A stretch of 64,000 bases of DNA from the NCBI GenBank assembly GCA_030374805.1, contig JARGSG010000004.1, forward strand, positions 186,001 through 250,000, in the 5' to 3' direction. Below, in pieces: positions 56,335 through 64,000 of this stretch. Within the stretch, counting starts at the first letter, position 1. The number at the start of each line of letters is the position of its first letter. This DNA comes from Gracilaria gracilis (lineage: Eukaryota; Rhodophyta; Florideophyceae; Gracilariales; Gracilariaceae). The notes beneath the pieces are model-generated. The model had not been told where the DNA came from. It worked only from the letters and a program-made list of their open reading frames with translations, and did no database searches. The position numbers were made by a program, and so were the translations under genes.

Positions 56335-57279
56335 CCGCAAACGCTCTTTCTATCCATATGAGGGAACCATACCCGTGTTGATTCACCGAAGAGAAAGGTG
56401 TAGCCGTTGCATCGGGACCGTGACTGCTGTCGTAATGTTGTCTCGAATAGTAATCGTGTTGGGTTATTTTCGGTGATAACATAGGCTATGGGACGTGCAC
56501 TGGACCTGCATGCAAATGAATGTATTTGCGATCAGGTTCTTAATTGCCAGAAGCTTAGACAAGTGGCGTGTTCGTTCCGAATTTCGTGCCATGTAGTCTG
56601 GTTATGAGAGGAGGTGCTTGTTGAGAGTGGGAACCGCAGCCCTCCAACATGGTTTAGAATCGTTTTGTGTGGGTGGTGCCTGAGAGCAACATGAAGAGAG
56701 GCTATGTTGAGAAAACGAATGCATGCCAATCTCTTGCGTCGTCAAAAGGTAGCTGTAGCAGAATTATCTACCCAAACCTCCTTGTAGAAGGGAGGTAATC
56801 TACCTTTTGGAAGGTTAAGGAGGCTACATGTACCGGCATATTGTGGGAAAGTCAGTTAAAGTGTTCGTTTGAGACAAATATATGCATTCTCATCATGATG
56901 CCCATCACCTGAGTCTTGTTTACTCCACCCCTGGCCTCGGCAGCGGAAAAAGGAACGATTGTCTCCAGTGAGGATTGCGGTTGCACAATTCTTCCAAGTG
57001 TCCCCGTTGTTTTCATTGAAAGAAGTCTGCCTAATCACTGCTAGCATGTATCACCAGAGTTTGGATACTATCTTGTGGTTCTTCCAATCGTGTTTGACTT
57101 GTTAGGTTTCGTAACGAATGTGGACAGTCCAGGCCTAGCTAACGCCTCTGCACATCTAGCTCGATGCAAGGTAGAAAAAGCTTGAGATATCGTATCCAGT
57201 CTCGACTCACTGACGTTTAAGTCAATTCGGTTTTACTATTCTTAACTATCCTTCTGCTGTGTCTGTCTGATTGAGATTC
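56335..57279. other. Intergenic region between converging genes
   Basis: It contains a nested inverted repeat at 56744-56808 and no recognisable gene. Confidence 0.5.
56744..56808. repeat. Nested inverted repeat
   Basis: The outer arms AAAAGGTAG and CTACCTTTT enclose inner arms CCTCCTT and AAGGGAGG. It could fold as a two-level hairpin in RNA from either strand. It lies between two converging genes, where a 3'-end signal is plausible. Confidence 0.45.
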
Positions 57280-58476
57280 TCATACGACTCCGCTCTTTTT
57301 CGCAGTATCCAACAAATCTCCGAATGGGTCTGATTCTTCTTTTCTTTGTAGCCTTATTGGTGCTGGTGCTGGCGGTTTTGCTTCGGGTGATGCCACGCCA
57401 GCTCCAAACCCGTCGAACGTACCAAACCCAGAGCCAGCTGCAGGTTGTGCACTCTGTGCGTTGTAAGGTTGAGTAGGAGGGCTGAAGGAGTTGCTCTCAA
57501 ATGACGCCTGTGTCTGTACAGGCACCAAAGCACTTGTTCTTTGAGATGCAAGCTGTTGTATAAGTTCTGAGGTCTTCATGCCCCCATTAGATGCAGGCAA
57601 GGCCGGTGGAGGCGCAACATCGGGTGACGAAAGAGCGAGTGCGAGAAGATCATCTTCTTGCGTAGCTTCTGCCTTTGCTTGGCTTCCCACGCCACGTGGA
57701 TCGAATTCGTCATCATCATCATCATCCGCGCCATTGGTAGCAGTAGCTGTCGTGTCATCATCGTCGCCCAGGAGGTCAACCTGCTTCTTGTCTTCGAGGC
57801 GCAACTTGCTGAACGCCCCTGCTGGCTCGTCGTCGTATGTACCGTCGTCGTCGTAGCCCTTGAATGTAGCTGTACCAGTGGATGTTACGGTAGCATTACC
57901 AGTATTCATCTGGTTCTGGAAACGGTATTGATCGCTACTGACAGAACCGCCGGCACCGCCCGCTTCAATCTTGGCGCGAATCTCACGACTCTTTTCGCGC
58001 TCCGAGTCTAGAAGCTCATCGTCTGCAAGCATGTCACACAGCAAAGCAGCTCTATTCCGCACACCTTCGCCGACATCTCTTCCATCCGCCACCTTGCGAT
58101 ATGAACGGAGGGCTTCCAGATGACCAACAGCTCCTCTAGCCTCCGCAAGGCAGCGCGAACTACCGTGCATGACGACGTATTTCAGGACTTCCAAACCTTT
58201 GTACACGCATCTCCAGCGAGTACTACCGAGACGTTGCCAAATGATCGACATGATCAGAGCGTAGTCCTGTGGGTTGTAAGTTCCACCAGCTATTTGATGC
58301 AAGTCTGTGACAGACGCTCCCCATGCCGTATCTGCGGTGGCGGAACGCGTTTTGTTCTCGAGGTCTGTCATGACCATGTCCTTCAATGCTGAAGCAGTGG
58401 ACGCTTGAACCTTTCGCGCAGACTTCTGCAACCCCTTCCAGTCTATATTGCGTATTTTACGCGATATTTCGTCCAT
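57280..58476 (-). CDS. Epsin (ENTH-domain clathrin adaptor)
   Basis: The 398-residue protein starts at ATG 58476 and has an ENTH domain at about 1-150: RKIRNIDWKGLQ, SATADTAWGASVTDLHQIAGGTY, IIWQRLGSTRWRCVYKGLEVLKYVVMHGS. The tail is disordered and Gly/Ser/Asp-rich. It carries likely clathrin- and adaptor-binding motifs: VDLLGDDD, EDDLLALAL, DEFDPRG and ESDPFGDLLD (DPF). ENTH domains bind phosphoinositides and bend membrane during vesicle budding at the plasma membrane or trans-Golgi; no ubiquitin-interacting motif is seen. A TACGAAGGTAG motif lies 18 bases upstream of the start codon. Confidence 0.92.
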   Translation of the reverse strand: MDEISRKIRNIDWKGLQKSARKVQASTASALKDMVMTDLENKTRSATADTAWGASVTDLHQIAGGTYNPQDYALIMSIIWQRLGSTRWRCVYKGLEVLKYVVMHGSSRCLAEARGAVGHLEALRSYRKVADGRDVGEGVRNRAALLCDMLADDELLDSEREKSREIRAKIEAGGAGGSVSSDQYRFQNQMNTGNATVTSTGTATFKGYDDDGTYDDEPAGAFSKLRLEDKKQVDLLGDDDDTTATATNGADDDDDDEFDPRGVGSQAKAEATQEDDLLALALSSPDVAPPPALPASNGGMKTSELIQQLASQRTSALVPVQTQASFESNSFSPPTQPYNAQSAQPAAGSGFGTFDGFGAGVASPEAKPPAPAPIRLQRKEESDPFGDLLDTAKKSGVV

Positions 58477-59271
58477 TGCGGGTAGTGTTTGTGTACGAAG
58501 GTAGCTTTCTCACGACAAAGTTGGACAAAGTTGACGGGCTGACTTCTGAAGCAAGCGAAAATGCACTGACCACAAACGGAAGACGAGCGGATGACAAGAG
58601 GCAGTTGGACGAATGACGGAAGCCGTGCTCGTGTGTAGCAAGTTGAGAACTGGCGGTGTATGTTTCAGTCTGGTAGAAGAGAAAGGAGCAAGGTTCAGGT
58701 CCCTTTCCTTCTTTGACACACGGAGGCGTCTTCAAGATGGGGTCAAGGTTTAGCGTACAATTGGAGTAGTCTTGTCACAGCTGTATGAAGGCAGATAGTG
58801 TTGCTGCAGGGATTGGCTTGACGAGTAGCCCGGCGCCGCCTCAAATGCACCACAAAACGCTGTCAGCGACTTGACTGAATTTTGTTGCGTTTTTGTTGCC
58901 GAAGTTTCTACTAATTGATCACAGCAGTTGATAATTGCCCTGAGACTACTGCCGTAGATCTACTATGTGCAATCGTATTCCGTTCCAGTCCGTGACCAGC
59001 CGAATACTCTGAAATAAAATCGAGCAAATCAGCGACTGACATGCATTCTCATACTTCGCTGTTGATAGCGCCCGGTCGCCAGAACATCCACAACGTGGAT
59101 AGGTTGGTTTACAATACAGAGTGCATGAGACTTCTTGCACGTCCCAGAAGACTTTCTGGGGGTCTAAAAACCCTGTTCTCAGCCGTGAGAAACCCATCCC
59201 GTATGCATGCATATACTTCTGCTATACGCCCGATTGTAGCTGCAAAACAAACCAATTTTCGTAGTCAGATA
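58477..59271. other. Intergenic region
   Basis: Only the epsin leader and motif are recognised; there is no gene. Confidence 0.4.
58494..58504. promoter_or_regulatory. Palindromic motif variant TACGAAGGTAG
   Basis: It lies in the leader of the epsin gene, 18 bases upstream of the ATG. Confidence 0.4.
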
Positions 59272-59931
59272 TCAACTATTGGAATTTGTAAGTTGTAACT
59301 TTATTACCAATGACCTGCCATTGGTGAGATAATTTTGTAACGAACCAAGTCTTTTCCATCGTCCAGTGATAGCTACTGTCTTGGCAGATTTGCCGGCTAA
59401 ATAGTCATGCAAAGCACCACCAATTCTTTCGGAATGAAATGTAAACTTGTAACTTTGTAACCCAAATATTATAGCATCGGCTTTAATTTCTTGCTCATAC
59501 ACCGGATATAAAACAAACAATAGCTTAGACTTCTGAGAGCAACGAAGCTTGCTGACATAGGTTGAGAGAAATTGTACTGGACAGCGGTCTGTGATCAACA
59601 CAAACTAAAAAAGTCTGGTCTTCGTGTCTTTCAAACAAACCGCCGCTGCTTTTAAAGAAAATTCAGACAAACGCGTGTTCCCCGGTAGAGTTACATGACT
59701 CTCATCCAAATGTAGGACTTTGCTAGCTCTCAAATATGCGGCCCATGCTGTCACCAGTGCGACGGTTGATTGCGACTTTTGATTCCGCATCATCCAAGAG
59801 GCAAAAGCCAAACATGTCCTCTGCGTCATCGGAAAGGCAGGTTGTGGTTCGTGTTGCTTTTGCCATCTCTGGAGGGCTCTGTGAGTGTAGCCCAGCGCGC
59901 CCCGCGATGAAGAAATCATAATGTGAAACAT
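59272..59931 (-). pseudogene. Tyrosine recombinase of the DIRS-like element
   Basis: One frame with a single stop at 59605-59607 shows the two recombinase boxes. AAYLRASKVLHLDESHVTLPG holds the first catalytic Arg. FHSERIGGALHDYLAGKSA (H-x-x-R) is followed by ITGRWKRLGSLQNYLTNGR with the nucleophile Tyr. This enzyme replaces integrase in DIRS elements. Confidence 0.75.
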
Positions 59932-60358
59932 GCATAACAGGTTACTGATCTCCTGCTTCTTGGATATGCACGTCTTAAGCGCAAACCGACGACCAACGTA
60001 AGAATTGAGAGCAAGATCGAGTTCGAAACTGGATGTAGGCCATTATTTTAAGAATCGCGGGAAAACGCGCATAGCGGTACAGTATCGTGACGTTTTTTTC
60101 TTTAAAAGCGTCGAGACGCCAAGCTTGTAGTGCTGCAGAACCATTTCAGGGTCCACGCGCAGTGGGTGCAGCGGTTTTGCGGTTGTTCTGTCGCTGTAGA
60201 CCTCACCATTGTCAGTGGCACCACGAGAGGAGTTGGTGCCTGGGGCTGCGATTGCCAGTCTCCTTTGGCAGCGCGGCAGTTGGTGTGAATCCCTCAATTG
60301 AATGAAGAGGAGGACTCCTGGGCTTATTCAGGGCTTGTTAACGGCGTTCTTTGCGAGG

Positions 60359-60988
60359 TTACTGGCTTGAAAGTGCCGGAAGGGACGGCCCGTCTGCGAT
60401 GTTGTACTCAGATGGTACATTGCCAAAAATTGCGTCGAGGGCGTGGGCTGCACTGATTGCTGCAAAACGACGGCATGGGAGAGCAAGGCCAGGGCTTGAC
60501 GACCGCCCCTTTCGCAAAGCACCGATTGTCACGAAGGAGTCAGAGAGAAGGAGTACTCGGCAAGAGCACAGACCGATCGATGCCATCCACTCCAGGGCAA
60601 GATAGGCAGTGGTGGCTTCCAGAATGTTAATATGCTGTGCGGTGTGCCACTGGTAGACGAAAGCCGTCGCCCACTTTCAAATACTAACGAACTCTGTAAC
60701 GGCATTGTAAGCCGTCTTTGTGCGAGTCTCTGAGGCATCAAGTGCTTGCAGCAATGCGAGCGCGTCAGAGGAAACGACTTTGGTGTAAACCACGGCTCCT
60801 GCAGCCTGAGAAGCATCAAACGCTACCACATAGTAGGCCACAGGGGCTGCCAGTTGGATGATACAGAGTGGTACCATCTTTGCCAACGTTTGAAGCTCTT
60901 TCACCGCCTTGTTGAGTAACTTTCGTTGAGATTTGCCGTTGTCATAAGAAGAGATGTGTCGAAAGGTGTTCAGGAGCGTAGAGAGCAA
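60359..60988 (-). pseudogene. RNase H of the DIRS-like element
   Basis: Two pieces in one frame give the fold. YYVVAFDASQAAGAVVY has the first catalytic Asp. LLLSDSFVTIGALRKGRSSSP and FGNVPSEYNIADGPS form the second half typical of DIRS-type RNase H. Stops separate the pieces. Confidence 0.7.
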
Positions 60989-61105
60989 GGGGCGGCAGCC
61001 AAGCGCGAACCAGACCAGCTTCCCAGTGATTCTGCAGATGTGTTCGATTGACTGGGAAGGGGTGGCTTGTGTTTCAATCGCGCTCTGGATGACATTTACA
61101 GCCTT

Positions 61106-61880
61106 TTATGGGTTAGGATAAGCTATTCGGCCGGAGAAGTCGATTATCCACCCTATAAAGGGTATGGAATCGTGTGACATTGTTCCGATTGGGGAGGATT
61201 TGGACTGCTTTACCGGAAAGCCAAGGGTCCCGAATTTACCGTATAGCACGGTTTGAAACGCTGTGACCTGCGTTTCTGACCATCCTCTCAAAATGAAATT
61301 GATGTCGTCGATGATTTGCATTAGCGGCATGTCGGTGGGCCCCTCGTGCTGTTTGTAGACGTTACGGCGCAGGGCATGAAGCTGTGGTACAGTTTGTGGG
61401 CATAACGGGTGCATCAGAAAGGTTCGGAAAGTGTTGCGGATAATCGCTGTTGCCAATTTATGGGCCACATATACATACCACTTATAGCCGATGGGCATAA
61501 TGCACTGGAGTGGCCTGAGGATGGCAGCATCGTCGACGGAGATTAGGTGATGGTCCTTGATAGATGCCTGCAGCGGTTTTGAGAGTTCGGACCAACGGAC
61601 GGTGAAAGAGCTTAGCCATTTTCGACGGAAGGCGGATGTTATGGAACATGTTCTCCAAATCCATGAAGAAGGCACTATGGTTGCCGGGTGGTGGTTCATA
61701 AAACCGAAAAGCATCTGGGGTAGGGAGCTCCGTGTATGGAGGGTCAAGTAGGAGTGCATTCTGGAAGAATGGCCAGCTAATAAGCCTGTCCCTCGTTGCC
61801 GATTTGGAGACGGCGAAAGAGCGCATAGTAATGAGGTTTGCCAAGCGAGAGTAATGTGCATCTTCGTCTGCAATCGGTGA
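61106..61880 (-). pseudogene. Reverse transcriptase of the DIRS-like element
   Basis: The RT is split over two frames. The first part has KSATRDRLISWPFFQNALL and the catalytic-type SAFFMDLENMFHNIRLP. After a frameshift near 61550 it continues with LRPLQCIMPIGYKWYVYVAHK and the active-site IIDDINFIL, where IDD replaces the usual YxDD. GFPVKQSKS and IPFIGWIIDF follow, as in DIRS RT. Confidence 0.75.
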
Positions 61881-61883
61881 TCA

Positions 61884-62879
61884 GAGCAGCATGCCGGCTT
61901 CTTGTGCTCGTTGAAGTATATTGAGGTACTCTTGGCGCTTGCCGTAGACGTTGCGATGTGGGTGGTTTTTGCGACGCTCAACCGCCATATTCGCGCATAG
62001 ATAACGGCGCACTGTGTCGTAGTCAAGATCTGAGACTGTCATTGATGCGGCGCCACTGTGCGGGAACATGGCCTCCCATTGAACGCGTTCTTGCTGGGCC
62101 GCCTTGGGAGGGAGGTCGATTCTGGCGGAGACTATGGGCATCGGAGTGCCGCGACAGAAAGAATCAGGTGGCTTGCTTGATAGAAGACGTTCGAAGACAC
62201 TGGGCCATCGCATGCGCTCATGCCCAAGAAAGTTGTCGCCAGACGCATTTGCCGCTTCTGGTGTAGACCTGCCGGCTGCTTGGCGTTTACAGAGAGTGAG
62301 CCAGTGCCGGATGCTGCTGCGGATGGTACATGCACCGCGCTGGGAAACAGCTGAATTATTGAGATCGGAGAGATTATCAGAGCGGCGTGGCCCGCAGTAC
62401 AGGAGATTAAAGGATTGGATCGCATCGGACTCGATTTGCCCGGGCAGAGATGGCACGCGTATCGGAAATGTACGATGACGGCCTGTCAATCTCTCTTTCT
62501 GGTGTCCTTCTGTAGATGATCTTGCTGAACTTTCTTCTTTGCTTAGGGTGATGACTTCTTTCTGTTTCGGGCTGTTTGTAACTGTGTCTCCGTCTTGACA
62601 TTTAAGGCGAACTGCAACATGAGTTTGTTCTCGATATCTGGCAATGTGGCGACTGAAGCTGGTGATATTTCCAGAAAGGGAGAGGCCGTTACCCATGCCT
62701 GTTTGCGTGTTGCGTCCATTGTGCCCGCCAGCCTCTCGCCGAACTGAAGGCAAAAAAGACGTCGGAGAGCGAGCTCCAGCCACAGACCCCCTTTGCTCTC
62801 GAGCGCAACTCTTATTGTGTCCGCTTCGAGAAGGTATAGGTGTATGGCTCTTGCCCACGATACCGCCTCTGCCTCCCAT
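61884..62879 (-). pseudogene. Retroelement ORF upstream of the RT
   Basis: This open stretch of about 330 codons ends in a conserved-looking segment ahead of the RT: SDLDYDTVRRYLCANMAVERR and YGKRQEYLNILQRAQEAGM. It stops at TGA 61881-61883, after which the same frame continues into the RT, so the stop is probably a mutation. The first two thirds are Ser/Arg-rich and may be out of frame or belong to gag. Confidence 0.55.
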
Positions 62880-63774
62880 GACATTATCTCGCCGTTGTTG
62901 TAGAGCAAAACGGCACCGTGCTCGGTACCTATTTTCCTGTCTCCAGGCTCTGGACTCCCGTTGGGATGATGGCTTGTGATGTTGATGATGGACCCTAGAT
63001 ATGGGTGAGGTTCGGATGACTTGAAGTGAACCTTGTTAGGTGGATTGGATTATGGAACCATTGCATGGTGTTGAACACGTAAAAATTGTGTAGATTTAGT
63101 TGAGTGGAGTCACTCATGAGGCCCCTGACAGTGGGTTGGGCACGTGTGTAGATCTCAAGAAGTGTGCACCATTTTAGTAATAATATTTAGTTTAATATGC
63201 ACTAGGCATATAAGCTCGGGTGATCTCACCCTGGAGCCAAAATTGTAAAGTTACCTGAGTCGTATCTTCTTCCTGAAGTACGTGGTCTTCATCCCGAAGA
63301 TTGGGCTATGAGTAGTACTGCCTACGTAGGTTCACGCCTCCATTAGGAGAGTAACCACGACTGGTCTCGGTATACTCACCCCTCAGGGTCCTTTAGGAAG
63401 CTACTGTGCACCATTTTCTGGTTCAATACAGTCTTTGTCCCATCATTTAGTCCTGTTCAGTTATCTTCGCCGTGGTACCGGATCATTTATTCGATATATC
63501 GTTTCCTGGTACAGGCTTTGCTTCCGCCTCTGGATAGGGTTATATTCGGCTTTGGTTGCCGTTGTCGCTCTGCCTCGGGTCTGCTCCGCCGGTTGGCACG
63601 ACCCTTGGCTCCGCTGCGGGTGTCTGTTACTTAGAGTACTTGCCCGTTTGTACGGTTTCTTTACCCCTTTTCCCCCTTTTTGCACCCATTCTCTGGGTTT
63701 TTCTCTGCTTCACTACCGATCACCGGTTCCTCATGGTTCTTACCTCTGCAGGTTCTTCCAGTACCGTCTCCGGT
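62880..63774. other. Region between the retroelement and the edge ORF
   Basis: No clear gene is seen. The minus strand over 63461-63770 is Lys/Arg-rich in two frames and may be a gag-like remnant. The plus-strand frame at 63435-63950 is its shadow. Confidence 0.35.
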
Positions 63775-64000
63775 TTACACCCGGCTGCCACTCGGCATGC
63801 GCACGGGCAGAGGGCTCTTCTGCTGAGTTCGCTCATACAGGGAGTGCGACTCGAACATCCCATGGACGTTCCCTTTCAGGGTGTTGCTCCACAGTTGTGT
63901 CTTCGTTCCCAGGATATCTCTCACCACAGTCTCCAGGTTGGAGCCCTTGAGGAGAAGGGCTTTCAGGATTTCTCCTCCCTTCACCTCGTTGACGTTGAGC
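63775..64000 (-). CDS. Edge ORF, 5' partial, unknown
   Basis: On the minus strand the frame is open from the right edge to TAA at 63775. The roughly 74 residues have natural composition and codons ending mostly in C or G (EVKGGEILKALLLKGSNLE, VVRDILGTKTQLWSNTLKG). It may be the end of the gag ORF of the neighbouring retroelement, or a host exon. No domain is recognised. Confidence 0.4.
   Translation of the reverse strand, partial: LNVNEVKGGEILKALLLKGSNLETVVRDILGTKTQLWSNTLKGNVHGMFESHSLYERTQQKSPLPVRMPSGSRV

Larger units (their letters stand above)
59272..62879 (-). mobile_element. Decayed tyrosine-recombinase retrotransposon (DIRS/Ngaro-like)
   Basis: On the minus strand the order is a leading ORF, reverse transcriptase, RNase H and tyrosine recombinase, the set that defines DIRS-order elements. 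Frames are broken by several stops and frameshifts. The terminal repeats were not identified, so the ends given are those of the coding remnants. Confidence 0.75.

Noticed and set aside
63435..63950. A 171-codon plus-strand frame rich in Cys, Leu and Arg
   Set aside because: It lies opposite a minus-strand frame with natural codon use and looks like its shadow.
1..64000. CRISPR arrays, operons and ribosome-binding sites
   Set aside because: The window is eukaryotic nuclear DNA with spliceosomal introns; the short repeats seen are microsatellites or transposon ends.

Overview
The window looks like nuclear DNA of a red alga (Rhodophyta), probably a multicellular mesophilic one. Two genes fit a phycobilisome-containing plastid: a CpeT/CpcT-type bilin lyase (7315-8100, minus) and an NblB/CpcE-like HEAT-repeat protein with a transit-like N-terminus (41639-42400). 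The rest is plainly eukaryotic: 80S ribosomal protein L7, RNase P subunit Rpp20, complex I NDUFB2, R2R3-MYB, a KRP/CIP-type CDK inhibitor, nuclear poly(A) polymerase, E(z) histone methyltransferase, epsin and CLC channel. Genes are compact and mostly single-exon. The few introns I can place (Rpp20, NDUFB2, RPL7) are short and canonical. The species is not fixed by the sequence.

Layout. 1-12.4 kb is a strikingly GC- and CpG-rich block with small genes, triplet and tetranucleotide repeats and low-complexity proteins: Cys-rich protein, Rpp20, enoyl-CoA hydratase, NDUFB2, CpeT plus a broken 266-bp tandem copy, MYB, CDK inhibitor. 12.5-19.55 kb is a double insertion: a pogo-like DNA transposon (TA duplication) and, one base away, a young Ty1/copia element on the minus strand (246-bp LTRs with one mismatch, ACAGT duplication). 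19.6-58.5 kb is ordinary, less GC-rich gene space: Myb/SANT-like ORF, RPL7, plastid-type DnaG primase, an HTH protein, flavin amine oxidase, kelch-BTB protein, an E2F-site-flanked protein, PH-domain kinase, NblB-like protein, poly(A) polymerase, E(z), CLC channel, a plastid membrane protein and epsin. Remnants of one LINE family are scattered through it. 59.3-62.9 kb is a decayed tyrosine-recombinase (DIRS/Ngaro-like) retroelement on the minus strand. A further minus-strand ORF runs off the right edge.

Common threads. A short palindromic intergenic motif (TACC-NNN-GGTA and the variant CTAC-GAAG-GTAG) recurs at least a dozen times, often within 100 bases of a start or stop codon; this is the least explained signal in the window. 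E2F-type sites cluster ahead of one gene, and tetranucleotide CGAA tracts lie in several leaders. Calls rest on reading motifs by eye; no database search was run.
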